Notes: a model not told the origin generated them from the sequence alone. A stretch of 64,000 nt of DNA from Streptococcus sp. DTU_2020_1001019_1_SI_AUS_MUR_006 (GCF_032340315.1 NZ_CP135436.1:310001-374000), one strand, 5' to 3'. Positions 8,584 to 18,197 are shown, counted from the first letter of the stretch. Program-made: numbers and translations.

Positions 8584-9417
8584 TTACTTTTTCTTTTTCT
8601 GTGCTTTCTTGAGAGCTTTTCTCTTCTTGATTTCTAAATCCTTCCTAGCCTGTACTCCCGCCTCACGCTCTGCAATAATCTTAAATGGATTGTTGAGCAA
8701 ATAGGTTTGGAGCACCTGATAAGCATTGGATACCGCCCAGTATAAGGCAACCCCACTTGGTGAATACATGGCAAAGAAGAAAATCATGACTGGCATTGCA
8801 TACATCATTCCTGTCATAGCACCATTTTTCTCAACCATGGCCTTATTGGATAACCAGGTGCTAAGGAAAGTAAAGATAGCTGCCAGAATAGGCAAAACAA
8901 AGGTCGTATCAACACCACCAAGGTTAATCCATAAGAAATGACCCGTTTTTAGAAATTCTACCCTACTCAAAGCTTGGAACAAGGCCAACAAGACTGGCAT
9001 TTGGATTAAGATTGGCCAAAGAGAAGCTGACTGCTTCACACCATGTTGCTTGAACAACTGACGCATTTCTTGATCCAGCTTGGTACGGCTCTCCATATCC
9101 CGTCCCGGATAACGTTCTCGCAACTCCTTAACCAGTGGTTGTACTTCTTGCATCTTTCTAGATGCCACCATCTGTATCTGAAAGACTGGTAAAAGAATGG
9201 TTCTGATTAAAAGGGTAAATAAAATAATCCCCAGACCAATACTTGTATCAAATGATAAAAAGCGAATAGTTTCAGCAAAAAAATAAACAAATTTACTCCA
9301 AAAGCCTGTTGATTCAGCTGTAATCTCACTCGTCGTACCATTAGCCGTGCAGGCGCTCATCACAAATAAAGCAAGCACCACTAAGCTAGTCAACTGTAAT
9401 TTCTTTTTCACTCCCAT
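8584..9417 (-). CDS. yidC: membrane protein insertase YidC (lipoprotein, YidC1 type)
   Basis: Inserts membrane proteins with or without Sec. The 277-residue Gram-positive form has a lipoprotein signal peptide with lipobox VMSAC (Cys23), five predicted membrane segments, and the hydrophilic-groove region [15 protein letters not shown] with its conserved Arg. The C-terminal tail is Lys-rich ([14 protein letters not shown]), typical of ribosome contact. The start overlaps the 3' end of rnpA by 32 bp and its AGGAAGG site lies inside rnpA. Streptococci carry two yidC genes; linkage to rnpA and khpB marks this as YidC1. Confidence 0.94.
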   Translation of the reverse strand: MGVKKKLQLTSLVVLALFVMSACTANGTTSEITAESTGFWSKFVYFFAETIRFLSFDTSIGLGIILFTLLIRTILLPVFQIQMVASRKMQEVQPLVKELRERYPGRDMESRTKLDQEMRQLFKQHGVKQSASLWPILIQMPVLLALFQALSRVEFLKTGHFLWINLGGVDTTFVLPILAAIFTFLSTWLSNKAMVEKNGAMTGMMYAMPVMIFFFAMYSPSGVALYWAVSNAYQVLQTYLLNNPFKIIAEREAGVQARKDLEIKKRKALKKAQKKKK

Positions 9418-9757
9418 TTCCTTCCTGGTAAATCTTTGATAACTTTAATACGTGAAGTAGATTTTTTTTCATTTCCGCGTAGTCCAAGATTTCAACACCT
9501 TTTCGAGCAATCACAACAAAATCTACATTTTCAACCAGCTGATTTTTATGTTCAATCAGAATATGTCGAATTCTTCTCTTGATCTGATTCCTCGTGACAG
9601 CGTTTCCTAATTTTTTACTGACAGATAGGCCAACTCGAAAATGCTGTTCATTATTTTCTAATCGATAAATAACAAATTTACGATTAGCAAAACTCTCCCC
9701 TTTTTTAAATATTGCACTAAAATCTTTCTCTTTTTTTACACGAAAGCGTTTTTTCAA
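9386..9757 (-). CDS. rnpA: ribonuclease P protein component
   Basis: Protein subunit of RNase P, which trims tRNA 5' leaders. The 123 residues carry the signature [15 protein letters not shown] preceded by [18 protein letters not shown], the RNR motif region. The start is TTG at 9757, encoding [13 protein letters not shown] and placed 8 bp after GGAG. The ATG further upstream is out of frame, so the TTG start is real and may limit translation. It overlaps yidC by 32 bp. Confidence 0.94.
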   Translation of the reverse strand: MKKRFRVKKEKDFSAIFKKGESFANRKFVIYRLENNEQHFRVGLSVSKKLGNAVTRNQIKRRIRHILIEHKNQLVENVDFVVIARKGVEILDYAEMKKNLLHVLKLSKIYQEGNGSEKEITVD

Positions 9758-9787
9758 AATTCAACTCCATCTATTAAAACTACTACT

Positions 9788-9815
9788 ATTATACCATAAT
9801 TTTTCAAAAAGCCAA
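9788..9815 (-). promoter_or_regulatory. rnpA promoter
   Basis: Minus-strand TTGGCT (9810-9815), 16-bp spacer, TATAAT (9788-9793), about 30 bp before the TTG start of rnpA. Confidence 0.6.
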
Positions 9816-10086
9816 TCATAGCAAGGTTTTAGCCCATTTTACAGAATGAAAAAACTGGTTTTATCCTTTAAATCATCTTATTTTTGAACAAATTTACAAA
9901 TTTGAACATGCTACTTTCTTTATTTTCTCTTGAGATAAAACAAAAGTCACCCTTTGGAGTGACTTTTGTAGGAGATTATTATGAAAAAGTTAGGATTTTA
10001 ATTAAATAAAGTTAGGAGGTCTTTATTTAATGATAGTAGTATACAGGTCTATCCTTAAACCCAACTTAAACAGATTCAATTTCTTT
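9816..10086. other. intergenic junction between rnpA and the DUF711 gene: terminator, AT-rich hairpin, micro-ORF
   Basis: 271 bp without a normal gene. CAAAAGTCAC (9941-9950) pairs with GTGACTTTTG (9959-9968) and is followed on the minus strand by TTTTATC, a terminator for the DUF711 gene. On the plus strand a six-codon ORF (MKKLGF, 9981-10001) follows GGAG. A 9-bp perfect stem TAAATAAAG / CTTTATTTA (10003-10011 / 10021-10029) presents TTAGGAGGT in its loop. The remainder, 9816-9933 and 10030-10086, is AT-rich with nothing I recognise. Confidence 0.5.
9934..9968 (-). terminator. intrinsic terminator downstream of the DUF711 gene
   Basis: A perfect 10-bp stem (9941-9950 with 9959-9968) around CCTTTGGA, with a minus-strand T-rich tail at 9934-9940. 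It lies 118 bp beyond the DUF711 stop codon. Confidence 0.7.
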
Positions 10087-11424
10087 TTAATTTTTAAAAC
10101 TATGGATTGGAGCTGGGATTTGCCCTCCACGTGCAATGAAATCAACAGATGATGCACCGTTGACCTTCATGACTGGAGCTGTTCCTAAAAGACCACCAAA
10201 TTCAATCATATCGCCTTCTTTTCCTTTTGGAATAATACGTACAGCAGTTGTTTTCATATTGATGACTCCGATAGCAGCTTCATCCGCAATCATTGCTGCA
10301 ATTGTTTCTGCAGGTGTATCTTCAGGAATGGCAATCATATCCAAACCAACTGAACAGATAGCCGTCATAGCTTCTAGTTTTTCCAAATTAAGGGAGCCAT
10401 TTTGCACAGCAGCAATCATTCCCTCGTCCTCAGAAACTGGGATAAAGGCACCAGACAAACCACCGACTTGGTTGCAAGCCATAACTCCGCCCTTCTTAAC
10501 TTGGTCATTCAAGAGAGCCAAGGCAGCAGTCGTTCCATGAGTTCCAACTGTTTCCAGTCCCATCTCTTCAAGGACACGGGCTACAGAATCACCCACTGCT
10601 GGAGTTGGAGCCAAACTCAGATCGACAATTCCAAAATCAACTCCAAGTCGCTCACTAGCCATTTGACCGACTAATTGACCAATGCGGGTAATCTTGAAGG
10701 CTGTCTTTTTAACAGTTTCAGCAACAACATCAAAGCTCTGACCACGAACCTTTTCCAAGGCACGTTTAACAACACCTGGACCAGAAACACCGACATTGAT
10801 GATGACATCTGCTTCACCAACACCATGAAAAGCGCCTGCCATAAAAGGATTGTCCTCTACCGCGTTGGCAAATACAACCAATTTAGCCGCCCCCATATCA
10901 GATAAAGAAGCTGTTTCCTTGATAATGCGTCCCATATCCGCTACTGCGGTCATATTGATACCCGATTTAGTCGAACCAATATTTACTGATGAACACACCT
11001 TATCCGTTTCTGCCAAAGCACGAGGAATGGAGTTGATAAGAATTTCATCACCTTTTTGATAACCCTTTTGTACCAAGGCTGAAAAACCACCAATGAAGTC
11101 AACACCAATTTCTTTCGCAGCTTTATCCAGTGCTTTAGCCAAGACTACATAATCCGTCGCATCGGTAGCAGCACCAATCAAGGAAATTGGAGTAACTGAT
11201 ACACGTTTATTTACGATGGGAATGCCCAACTCAGCCGCAATTTCATCCCCAACAGCTACTAAATTAGCTGCTTTTGTAGTAATCTTTTCATATATTTTTT
11301 CTGCAGCACGATTGATATCTGGATCGATACAGTCCAAAAGGGAAATCCCCATGGTAATGGTTCTAATGTCAAAGTTTTGCTCCTCAATCATGGCGATTGT
11401 TTCGGTAACTTGTCTAATATCCAT
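10087..11424 (-). CDS. DUF711 / UPF0210 PFL-like protein
   Basis: Cytoplasmic 445-residue protein of the DUF711 family, which has a pyruvate-formate-lyase-like barrel but whose reaction is not established; the pneumococcal homologue SP_0239 has a solved structure (from memory). Conserved stretches visible are [20 protein letters not shown] at the start, [40 protein letters not shown] and the Gly/Ala-rich C-terminus [13 protein letters not shown]. It follows the ACT-domain gene by 9 bp. The pair is co-conserved in many Gram-positive bacteria, which suggests the ACT protein is its partner or regulator. Confidence 0.88.
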   Translation of the reverse strand: MDIRQVTETIAMIEEQNFDIRTITMGISLLDCIDPDINRAAEKIYEKITTKAANLVAVGDEIAAELGIPIVNKRVSVTPISLIGAATDATDYVVLAKALDKAAKEIGVDFIGGFSALVQKGYQKGDEILINSIPRALAETDKVCSSVNIGSTKSGINMTAVADMGRIIKETASLSDMGAAKLVVFANAVEDNPFMAGAFHGVGEADVIINVGVSGPGVVKRALEKVRGQSFDVVAETVKKTAFKITRIGQLVGQMASERLGVDFGIVDLSLAPTPAVGDSVARVLEEMGLETVGTHGTTAALALLNDQVKKGGVMACNQVGGLSGAFIPVSEDEGMIAAVQNGSLNLEKLEAMTAICSVGLDMIAIPEDTPAETIAAMIADEAAIGVINMKTTAVRIIPKGKEGDMIEFGGLLGTAPVMKVNGASSVDFIARGGQIPAPIHSFKN

Positions 11425-11433
11425 AAATACCTC

Positions 11434-11700
11434 CTAGATATTGTACATAGCATCAAAAATAGCTGCACTTTGAATATTGATTTTGACATTCAAAGTCTGA
11501 CCAAAAACCTCAAATTCGTTTCTAAGATGTGTAAAATCTTGTTTTTCATCACTAGATACCACAGCCATCATAGTAAAGAATTCGTCTAAGACTGTTTGTG
11601 AGATATCATCAATATTTAAGCCTAATTCAGCAATTTTTGTCGCAACACCTGCAACAATTCCAGATTTATCTTTACCAACAACAGTAATAATAGCTTTCAT
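11434..11700 (-). CDS. small ACT-domain protein (UPF0237)
   Basis: An 88-residue stand-alone ACT domain starting MKAIITVVGKDKSGIVAGVA, the amino-acid-binding beta-alpha-beta pattern with the Gly of the ligand loop. It resembles the GcvR-like ACT proteins; pneumococcal SP_0238 is the recognised homologue (from memory). It lies 9 bp upstream of the DUF711 gene. ATG 11700 has only a modest GGAG site, at the end of an unusually long leader. Ligand and function are unknown. Confidence 0.88.
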   Translation of the reverse strand: MKAIITVVGKDKSGIVAGVATKIAELGLNIDDISQTVLDEFFTMMAVVSSDEKQDFTHLRNEFEVFGQTLNVKINIQSAAIFDAMYNI

Positions 11701-11969
11701 GATTAAACTCCATTTCTAACACAGAACGATATCCATTTTGGACAAAAATAAAATGAAAAAGGAGGATAGAGTAACTAAATCACTTAATAGTGAATAATTA
11801 TCCAAGTTGAAACCCTAAAAAAAATCTCTTAGTTGATCTTGTACCAGGCTAATATTTTTTACCAAGTCGCTAGTTTAGAACTTAAAACTGATAATTTATT
11901 GGCACATAATCTCTTTATAGAATATTTTTGAAAAAATGAACATTGTTGATTTTCTTTTTCAATAGTATA
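11701..11969 (-). promoter_or_regulatory. promoter and about 257-nt leader of the ACT/DUF711 transcript
   Basis: Extended -10 TGCTATACT (hexamer 11964-11969, minus strand) with a poor -35 lies just past the rplQ operon terminator. The region from about 11957 to 11701 is then untranslated. It contains the small palindrome TCACT-AATA-type hairpin near 11790 and a T8 tract followed by AGGG near 11820-11830 (minus strand), but no riboswitch or T-box core that I recognise. Confidence 0.5.
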
Positions 11970-11991
11970 GCATATTTCTTACTAAAATACT

Positions 11992-12049
11992 CAAAAACGC
12001 CTGCTTACGAAATTGTTCTTAAGTAAAAAACAATTTCGTAAACAAGCGT
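11992..12049 (-). terminator. terminator of the ribosomal protein operon
   Basis: A perfect 13-bp stem TTACGAAATTGTT (12005-12017) / AACAATTTCGTAA (12029-12041) is extended by ACGC/GCGT and followed by a minus-strand TTTT tract at 11993-11996. It is the strongest terminator in the window and lies about 115 bp after rplQ. Confidence 0.88.
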
Positions 12050-12059
12050 CTACCTTACC

Positions 12060-12155
12060 ATCTTATGATGAGTGTTCCCGCTAGGACATAAGTCCTAGCG
12101 GTAGACCAGAGCTAGACTAAGAGCACAAGACTCCATCATCATAACACTCAACAAA
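12060..12155 (-). ncRNA. L17 downstream element (structured 3' UTR of rplQ)
   Basis: Directly after rplQ there is a perfect 9-bp stem CGCTAGGAC / GTCCTAGCG (12079-12087 / 12092-12100) with a four-base loop, enclosed by an outer pairing TGAGTGTT (12069-12076) with AACACTCA (12143-12150). The position and nested shape fit the L17 downstream element known from lactic acid bacteria and Listeria. Its function is unknown. I have not run a covariance model, so the family name rests on position and shape. Confidence 0.65.
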
Positions 12156-12165
12156 ATTGATGATT

Positions 12166-12552
12166 TTATACTAATTCGATGATCGCCATTGGCGCTGCAT
12201 CACCACGACGTGGTTCAGTCTTAAGGATACGAGTGTATCCACCGTTACGCTCAGCATAACGAGGTGCGATTTCTGAGAACAATTTTTGAAGTGCTGTAGT
12301 AGAAGTGTACTTATCAGTTGCTTCATCATAGTTTTCAGATGCGATTTCATTACGTACGAAAGCAGCTGCTTGACGACGTGCATGCAAATCACCACGTTTA
12401 CCTAGAGTAATCATTTTTTCAACAGTTTTACGGATTTCTTTAGCACGAGCTTCAGTTGTCACGATTGATTCGTTGATCAAAAGGTCAGTTGTCAAATCGC
12501 GAAGCATTGCTTTACGTTGTGAGCTAGTGCGTCCTAGTTTACGGTAAGCCAT
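12166..12552 (-). CDS. rplQ: 50S ribosomal protein L17
   Basis: Large-subunit protein near the exit-tunnel side. The 128 residues begin [20 protein letters not shown], the family signature, and end in the usual MAIIELV. Last gene of the operon, 11 bp after rpoA, followed by the L17 downstream element and the main terminator. Confidence 0.97.
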   Translation of the reverse strand: MAYRKLGRTSSQRKAMLRDLTTDLLINESIVTTEARAKEIRKTVEKMITLGKRGDLHARRQAAAFVRNEIASENYDEATDKYTSTTALQKLFSEIAPRYAERNGGYTRILKTEPRRGDAAPMAIIELV

Positions 12553-12563
12553 TTATTCCTCCT

Positions 12564-13499
12564 TTATTTATCTTTTAATCCAAGACCCAAATCAATGAGT
12601 TTGACTTTCACTTCTTCCAAACTCTTGCGTCCAAGATTTCTTACTTTCATCATCTCTGCTTCAGATTTTTCTGTCAAATCATGCACAGTGTTGATACCGG
12701 CACGTTTCAAACAGTTGTATGAACGCACAGACAAGTCAAGTTCCTCAATCGTACGTTCCAAAATACGGTCGTCCGATTCAGTATCAGCTTCTTTCATCAC
12801 TTCTGCTGACTTAGCAATCTCTGTAAGATTTGTAAACAAATCAAGGTGCTCTGTCAAGATACGTGCTGAAAGCCCTAAAGCATCTTCTGGAATAATTGTT
12901 CCATTAGTCAAGATTTCAAGGGTTAATTTGTCGAAACCATCATTGCTACCTACACGAGCAGGTTCAACTTGATAGTTGACTTTTGTAACTGGTGTATAAA
13001 TAGAATCTACAGCAAGTGTTCCAACTGGTGCATTATCTTTTTTGTTTTCATCAGCAGGTACATATCCACGACCACTGTTAACAGTCATTGTCGCTTTTAG
13101 AGAAGAACCTTCACCGATTGTAAAGAGATAATGATCTGGATTTACAATTTCAATGTCGCTATCTGTCAAGATATCTCCAGCTGTAATTTCAGCAGGACCT
13201 TGCACATCTAGTTCAATGATCTTTTCGTCTTTAACGTAAGATTTTACTGCAATACCTTTGATGTTCAGAATGATTTGCATCACGTCTTCGCGAACACCCG
13301 GAACTGTATCAAATTCATGCAATACACCTTCGATATTGATAGATGTTACAGCAGCCCCTGGAAGAGAAGCTAGAAGTACACGACGAAGAGAGTTACCAAG
13401 TGTTGTACCGTAACCACGTTCAAGCGGTTCGATTACAAACTTGCCATAATCTTTATTTTCATCAATTTTTGTTATATTTGGTTTTTCAAACTCGATCAT
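12564..13499 (-). CDS. rpoA: DNA-directed RNA polymerase alpha subunit
   Basis: 311-residue alpha subunit that dimerises to nucleate RNA polymerase. The N-terminal assembly domain (about 1-230) contains [21 protein letters not shown] short acidic linker leads to the C-terminal domain (about 245-311) with [18 protein letters not shown] and [16 protein letters not shown], the UP-element and activator contact surfaces, the likely target of regulators such as UlaR. It lies between rpsK and rplQ as in most Firmicutes. Confidence 0.97.
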   Translation of the reverse strand: MIEFEKPNITKIDENKDYGKFVIEPLERGYGTTLGNSLRRVLLASLPGAAVTSINIEGVLHEFDTVPGVREDVMQIILNIKGIAVKSYVKDEKIIELDVQGPAEITAGDILTDSDIEIVNPDHYLFTIGEGSSLKATMTVNSGRGYVPADENKKDNAPVGTLAVDSIYTPVTKVNYQVEPARVGSNDGFDKLTLEILTNGTIIPEDALGLSARILTEHLDLFTNLTEIAKSAEVMKEADTESDDRILERTIEELDLSVRSYNCLKRAGINTVHDLTEKSEAEMMKVRNLGRKSLEEVKVKLIDLGLGLKDK

Positions 13500-13541
13500 T
13501 TAGTTACTCCCTCTTAAACGAAAAGCAGTGTAAGGTTATGA

Positions 13542-13925
13542 TTATACACGGCGACGTTTTGGAGGACGAGCACCATTGTGTGGCACTGGAGTCACATCAC
13601 GAATTGCTGTTACTTCAAGACCAGCGGCAGCAAGAGCACGAATAGCTGACTCACGACCAGAACCTGGACCTTTAACAGTAACTTCAACTGACTTAAGACC
13701 GTGTTCTTGTGCAGATTTAGCAGCAGCTTCAGAAGCCATTTGAGCAGCAAATGGTGTAGATTTACGAGAACCTTTGAAACCAAGAGCACCAGCTGATGAC
13801 CAAGCAATTGCATTACCATGCACATCAGTAATCATAACAATAGTGTTATTAAATGTAGCGTGAATATGAGCAATACCAGATTCGATATTCTTTTTCACAC
13901 GACGTTTACGTGTTGGTTTAGCCAA
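13542..13925 (-). CDS. rpsK: 30S ribosomal protein S11
   Basis: 127-residue platform protein of the small subunit. The hallmark C-terminus [13 protein letters not shown] and the [13 protein letters not shown] loop are intact. Start ATG 13925 with GGAGG, 17 bp after rpsM. Confidence 0.97.
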
Positions 13926-13942
13926 GACTTTTACCTCCTATA

Positions 13943-14308
13943 TTATTTTTTCTTACCAGCAATCGCAACAGCTTTACCTTTACGAGTGCGAGCGTTGTTT
14001 TTAGTGTTTTGTCCACGGACAGGAAGTCCACGACGGTGACGGATACCACGGTATGAACCGATTTCCATCAAACGTTTGATGTTCAAGTTAACTTCACGAC
14101 GAAGGTCACCTTCAACTTTGATTGCATCCACTTCACGACGGATAGCATCTTCTTGATCTGGTGTAAGGTCGCGAACACGTACATCTTCTGAAATTCCAGC
14201 AGCTGCCAAGATTTTCTTAGATGTTGGAAGTCCGATACCGTACACATAAGTCAATGAAATTACTACGCGTTTGTCATTTGGAATGTCAACTCCAGCAATA
14301 CGAGCCAT
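13943..14308 (-). CDS. rpsM: 30S ribosomal protein S13
   Basis: 121-residue head protein that contacts the large subunit and P-site tRNA. Helix-two-turn-helix start [40 protein letters not shown] motif, and a basic tail AIAGKKK that reaches the tRNA. It follows rpmJ by 17 bp in the infA-rpmJ-rpsM-rpsK-rpoA-rplQ sub-operon. Confidence 0.97.
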   Translation of the reverse strand: MARIAGVDIPNDKRVVISLTYVYGIGLPTSKKILAAAGISEDVRVRDLTPDQEDAIRREVDAIKVEGDLRREVNLNIKRLMEIGSYRGIRHRRGLPVRGQNTKNNARTRKGKAVAIAGKKK

Positions 14309-14325
14309 GTTTTCTCCTTTCTATC

Positions 14326-14442
14326 TTATCCTTGACGTTGTTTGTGTTTTGGATTTGCTGGGCAAATTACCATAACACGACCATTACGACGAATTACTTT
14401 ACAGTATTCGCAAATTGGTTTGACCGATGGTCTTACTTTCAT
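14326..14442 (-). CDS. rpmJ: 50S ribosomal protein L36
   Basis: 38-residue protein, [20 protein letters not shown] onward, ending KHKQRQG. It carries the zinc ribbon CEYC...CPANPKH (C-x2-C, then C-x4-H), so it is the zinc-binding form. I located it by translating the gap between infA and rpsM; ATG 14442 lies after GGAGG and the stop is at 14326-14328. Confidence 0.96.
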
Positions 14443-14466
14443 TTCTTATCCCTCCAAGTTTTTCGA

Positions 14467-14685
14467 TTATTTAAAGCGGTAAGTGATACGTCCACGTGTC
14501 AAGTCATATGGACTCATTTCGACAGTAACACGATCTCCCGCTAAAATACGAATATAGTTTTTACGAATTTTACCAGAAACTGTTGCTAAAATCTGATGTC
14601 CATTTTCAAGTTCAACCGTAAACATTGCATTCGGCATAGTATCAACTACTTTACCTTCAACTTCAATCACATCGTCTTTTGCCAC
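14467..14685 (-). CDS. infA: translation initiation factor IF-1
   Basis: 72-residue single OB-fold (S1-type) factor that occupies the A site during initiation. The start is GTG at 14685 ([19 protein letters not shown]), placed 9 bp after GGAGG; a longer frame adds 18 codons inside the promoter region and was rejected. Its own promoter lies upstream, so the distal genes can be transcribed independently of the S10 promoter. Confidence 0.96.
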   Translation of the reverse strand: MAKDDVIEVEGKVVDTMPNAMFTVELENGHQILATVSGKIRKNYIRILAGDRVTVEMSPYDLTRGRITYRFK

Positions 14686-14758
14686 GCAAAAGTACCTCCA
14701 TAAATTTCGATTTGATGCCTCTAGACACAGAGACAACAATTATAAGTCAGACTAATTC

Positions 14759-14787
14759 AGTATAACATTTGTAGAGACATTTTGCAA
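14759..14787 (-). promoter_or_regulatory. internal promoter upstream of infA
   Basis: Minus-strand TTGCAA (14782-14787), 17-bp spacer, TATACT (14759-14764) preceded by TGT. It lies in the 117-bp adk-infA gap, about 75 bp before the infA GTG, and would drive infA to rplQ. Confidence 0.65.
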
Positions 14788-14802
14788 GCATGAAAAACGC
14801 TT

Positions 14803-15441
14803 TTATTTCAATTTTGTCAATACTTTTTCGATATCTGCAAAGACATCATTGATATCTTGGTTTCCCTCGATATCATGTACTAAACCTTTTGCACGATAGT
14901 GGGCAATAATTGGTTCACCTTGGGCAATATTAACATCCAAACGACGTTTTACTGTTTCAGGTTTGTCATCTTCACGTTGATAGTAGTCTTCTTCTTTGTA
15001 ATCAACTGGTGGGTTGAAAACTTTGTGGAAAGTTTCGCCAGTTTCACGGTGAATGATACGACCACTCAAACGCTCCAAAAGACAATCTGGATTTACTTCG
15101 ATGTTAATAACACCTTCAAGCTCAATCCCTAATTCAGCTAAAGTTTTATCCAAGGCATGAGCTTGTTCAATTGTACGTGGGTACCCGTCCAACAAGAAAC
15201 CAGTTTCTTTAATATCATCTTGTGAGAGACGCTCTTTCACGATACCATTTGTAACTTCATCTGGAACCAACTCGCCTTTGTCGATATAAGACTTAGCTAA
15301 GACACCCATTTCAGTTTGGTTAGCCATTGCCGCACGGAACATATCTCCTGTTGAGATATGAGCTACATGAAATTGTTCCACAATTCTAGCTGCTTGTGTT
15401 CCCTTACCTGCACCAGGCAATCCCATAATCAAAAGATTCAT
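14803..15441 (-). CDS. adk: adenylate kinase
   Basis: Interconverts ATP, ADP and AMP. 212 residues: P-loop [11 protein letters not shown] (7-17), AMP-site [12 protein letters not shown], and [10 protein letters not shown]. The long-type LID (about 125-162, [19 protein letters not shown]) lacks the four zinc cysteines found in Bacillus enzymes. It sits between secY and infA, with 155 bp of hairpin-rich spacer before it and a promoter after it. Confidence 0.96.
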   Translation of the reverse strand: MNLLIMGLPGAGKGTQAARIVEQFHVAHISTGDMFRAAMANQTEMGVLAKSYIDKGELVPDEVTNGIVKERLSQDDIKETGFLLDGYPRTIEQAHALDKTLAELGIELEGVINIEVNPDCLLERLSGRIIHRETGETFHKVFNPPVDYKEEDYYQREDDKPETVKRRLDVNIAQGEPIIAHYRAKGLVHDIEGNQDINDVFADIEKVLTKLK

Positions 15442-15596
15442 GATTCAAACTCCTTTTTTGTTTTTAAATAGAAGCAAAAATTCATTTCAACTCCTATTTA
15501 AGAACAAAATAGAAGAGAGGAGTAAAAAATCTGACAAGGTCTTTGATTTTTACACTCCACTCTCTGAGCAATAGTGAATTTTCTTTTCTATTACAA

Positions 15597-16907
15597 TTAT
15601 TCTGTTGTATTCATGAAACCAACATACTTACGTTTCAATAAATAACCTTCCAACTGTTTAATTCCTTCAATACCTGTTGAGATAATGATCAAAAGACTTG
15701 TTCCCCCAAAAGCAACGACTTCTGAAAGACCGAATAAATCCTTAGCTACAATAGGTAAAATAGAAATAACACCTAGGAATAGGGAACCGACTGTTGCGAG
15801 ACGACGAAGAAGTTTTGACATATACTCTTCTGTCCCTTTACCAGGACGGACACCGTGGATATAAGCACCGCTCTTTTGCAAATTTTCTGCTGCCTTCTCT
15901 GGATTAATCTGTACAAATGTATAGAAGAATGTAAAGAGGATAATCAACAGAGCGTACAGAGCGATACCTGTAGGGGCTGTTGTAGATAGCAACTCCTGAG
16001 CACTACGTACCCAGGCCCAATCAAGACCAGATGCACTTACAAATTGTAAAATTGCCGCTGGTGCTGCAGTAATCGAGCTAGCAAAGATAACTGGAATAAC
16101 TCCTGCAGGGTTAATCTTCAATGGAAGATAGGAACTTGACGGTGCTCCTTGTGCTACCTTAGTATACTGAATTGGTATCTTATATTCAGCTTGTTGAACA
16201 TAAGTTGTAAAGTAAACAATCAATAAGACTGCTATGATTAAGATAGCAACAAAAATGAGGGATGAAGTCAAGCGACTGCTTGGTACATTGACAAAGTAGT
16301 CAACATAAATTCCCTTGATCATATCAGGAATTGAAGCAACAATCCCCGCAAAGATGATCATGGAAACACCATTTCCATAACCCTTATCAGTAATTTGCTC
16401 TCCCAACCAAGTTACAATCATACTACCCGCTGTTAGGATTGCTCCAATCACAAGGAAAACTTGTGGTGTTAAAGGAACAGTCAAAAGTTTGGCTCCAGAT
16501 AAAGCATTAAAACCAGCAGTAATTCCGATAGATTGCACGAATGCAAGAACAAGGGCAATATATCGAGTTGCCTGGTTCAACTTTCTACGACCAACTTCCC
16601 CTTGTTTGCCCCACTCTACAAACTTCGGTAATAAATCCATTTGTAAGAGTTGGACAACGATAGAAGCAGTAATGTATGGACTAACACCAAGTGCAAAAAC
16701 TGAAAAGTTTTTCATGGCATTACCAGACACCAAACTTAACATATTTAGAAAAGATAGACCACTCAAAGCATTCAAGCTATTGGCATTCACCCATGGAACC
16801 GTAATGCTAGTCCCGATACGGAAGACAAAGACGATAAAAATTGTAAAAAGAATTTTTGATCGAACTTGCTTGACTTTGAAGGCTTCTCTCAATAATTTAA
16901 AAAACAT
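15597..16907 (-). CDS. secY: preprotein translocase subunit SecY
   Basis: Channel of the Sec translocon, 436 residues with ten membrane segments. Recognisable parts are the first segment KILFTIFIVFVFRIGTSITV, the plug region near FLNMLSLVSGNAMKNFSVFA, ELSRRIPIQ-like AEYKIPIQYTKVAQG, and the C-terminal loop RPGKGTEEYMSKLLRRL. It starts 12 bp after rplO, so ribosomal and translocon proteins are co-transcribed. Confidence 0.96.
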   Translation of the reverse strand: MFFKLLREAFKVKQVRSKILFTIFIVFVFRIGTSITVPWVNANSLNALSGLSFLNMLSLVSGNAMKNFSVFALGVSPYITASIVVQLLQMDLLPKFVEWGKQGEVGRRKLNQATRYIALVLAFVQSIGITAGFNALSGAKLLTVPLTPQVFLVIGAILTAGSMIVTWLGEQITDKGYGNGVSMIIFAGIVASIPDMIKGIYVDYFVNVPSSRLTSSLIFVAILIIAVLLIVYFTTYVQQAEYKIPIQYTKVAQGAPSSSYLPLKINPAGVIPVIFASSITAAPAAILQFVSASGLDWAWVRSAQELLSTTAPTGIALYALLIILFTFFYTFVQINPEKAAENLQKSGAYIHGVRPGKGTEEYMSKLLRRLATVGSLFLGVISILPIVAKDLFGLSEVVAFGGTSLLIIISTGIEGIKQLEGYLLKRKYVGFMNTTE

Positions 16908-16919
16908 AGGTCACCTCTC

Positions 16920-17360
16920 TTAGATGACTTCTACTGAACCACCTTTAGCAGTGATAGCTTCTTCAGCTGATTTAGAGAATTTAGCTGCTTTTACAGACAA
17001 TTTCTTAGTCAACTCACCGTTACCAAGAATTTTGATACCTGATTTTTCAGCTTTAACAATTCCTGATTCGATAAGAACAACTGGAGTTACTTCTGCACCA
17101 TCTTCAAAGACGTTCAATTGGTCAAGGTTAACAATTGCGTATTCTTTAGCGTTGATGTTAGTGAATCCACGTTTTGGAAGACGACGGAACAATGGAGTTT
17201 GTCCACCTTCAAAACCAAGACGTACTCCGCCACCGCTACGAGCTTTTTGACCTTTTTGACCACGACCAGATGTTTTACCGTTACCTGATGAAGTACCACG
17301 ACCAACACGGTTACGAGTTTTACGAGAACCTTCTGCAGGTTTCAATTCATGAAGTTTCAT
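16920..17360 (-). CDS. rplO: 50S ribosomal protein L15
   Basis: 146 residues, with the extended Gly/Arg/Lys-rich N-terminus [20 protein letters not shown] that threads through 23S rRNA, and the globular C-terminal part. ATG 17360 follows GGAG. It is separated from rpmD by a 146-bp spacer holding two stable hairpins. Confidence 0.97.
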   Translation of the reverse strand: MKLHELKPAEGSRKTRNRVGRGTSSGNGKTSGRGQKGQKARSGGGVRLGFEGGQTPLFRRLPKRGFTNINAKEYAIVNLDQLNVFEDGAEVTPVVLIESGIVKAEKSGIKILGNGELTKKLSVKAAKFSKSAEEAITAKGGSVEVI

Positions 17361-17396
17361 TATATATTTTCTCCTCTTTTGTAAAATGCTAGCGCC

Positions 17397-17501
17397 GATA
17401 AGAGAGAAAAGGTTGTCTCTCCTATCAACTCGCCTATACGTTTGTCATCAAAGATGACTATATCTAGTTTTAGGGGATGGTATACTGCACATCCCCTAAA
17501 A
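17397..17501 (-). other. hairpin-rich spacer between rpmD and rplO
   Basis: TTTTAGGGGATG (17468-17479) pairs perfectly with CATCCCCTAAAA (17490-17501), a 12-bp stem with a 10-base loop and no following T tract on the minus strand. A second stem, GATAnGAGAGA / TCTCTCnTATC, lies at 17397-17426. They look like processing or stability elements, not terminators. Confidence 0.6.
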
Positions 17502-17506
17502 TTTAA

Positions 17507-17689
17507 TTAGTTTACTTCTTCAACTGTTACCAAGTGAGATACTGCAGTGATCATACCACGTACTGCTGGGTTATCTTCTTTAATAACAGAGCTGTTCAAT
17601 TTGCCAAGTCCAAGTGCTACAACAGTTTTACGTTGTGATGGAATGCGTCCGATTGGAGACTTAGTCAAAGTAATTTTAATTTGAGCCAT
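17507..17689 (-). CDS. rpmD: 50S ribosomal protein L30
   Basis: 60 residues, [20 protein letters not shown] onward, the usual bacterial length. ATG 17689 follows AGGGG; an upstream 18-codon extension would overlap rpsE and was rejected. It lies 13 bp after rpsE. Confidence 0.96.
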   Translation of the reverse strand: MAQIKITLTKSPIGRIPSQRKTVVALGLGKLNSSVIKEDNPAVRGMITAVSHLVTVEEVN

Positions 17690-17702
17690 TTTATCCCCTT
17701 TC

Positions 17703-18197
17703 TTATGCCAAATCAGAAACTGAAATACCACGAAGGGCAGCAACTTCTTCAGCGCGTTTCAATTGTTTCAAACCTTCAACAGTTGCGCGAACAATGTTGA
17801 TTGGAGTATTTGAGCCAAGAGATTTAGATGTAACATCAGCTACACCTGCCAACTCGATAACGGCACGAACAGCACCACCAGCGGCAACTCCAGAACCTTC
17901 TACAGCTGGTTTCAACAATACTTTAGCTCCACCGAATTCTGAAATAACTTCGTGTGGGATTGTTGTTCCAACCATAGGAACTTCGATCAAGTTTTTCTTA
18001 GCATCTTCTACTGCTTTGCGGATTGCTTCTGGAACTTCTTGAGCTTTACCAGTACCAAATCCTACGCGACCGTTGTGGTCACCAACGACTACAAGAGCTG
18101 CAAAACGAAGACGACGTCCACCTTTAACAACTTTAGTAACACGGTTAACAGCAACTACGCGTTCTTCTAATTCAACTGCATTGTCTTTAAATGCCAT
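17703..18197 (-). CDS. rpsE: 30S ribosomal protein S5
   Basis: 164-residue decoding-fidelity protein. Double-stranded-RNA-binding-like N-terminal domain with [19 protein letters not shown] and [17 protein letters not shown]-terminal domain with [20 protein letters not shown]. The hairpin where spectinomycin-resistance changes occur ([14 protein letters not shown]) looks wild type. Confidence 0.97.
   Translation of the reverse strand: MAFKDNAVELEERVVAVNRVTKVVKGGRRLRFAALVVVGDHNGRVGFGTGKAQEVPEAIRKAVEDAKKNLIEVPMVGTTIPHEVISEFGGAKVLLKPAVEGSGVAAGGAVRAVIELAGVADVTSKSLGSNTPINIVRATVEGLKQLKRAEEVAALRGISVSDLA

Noticed and set aside
11800..11860. T-box-like GGTAC segment in the ACT gene leader
   Set aside because: The conserved T-box antiterminator sequence and a specifier stem are not present.
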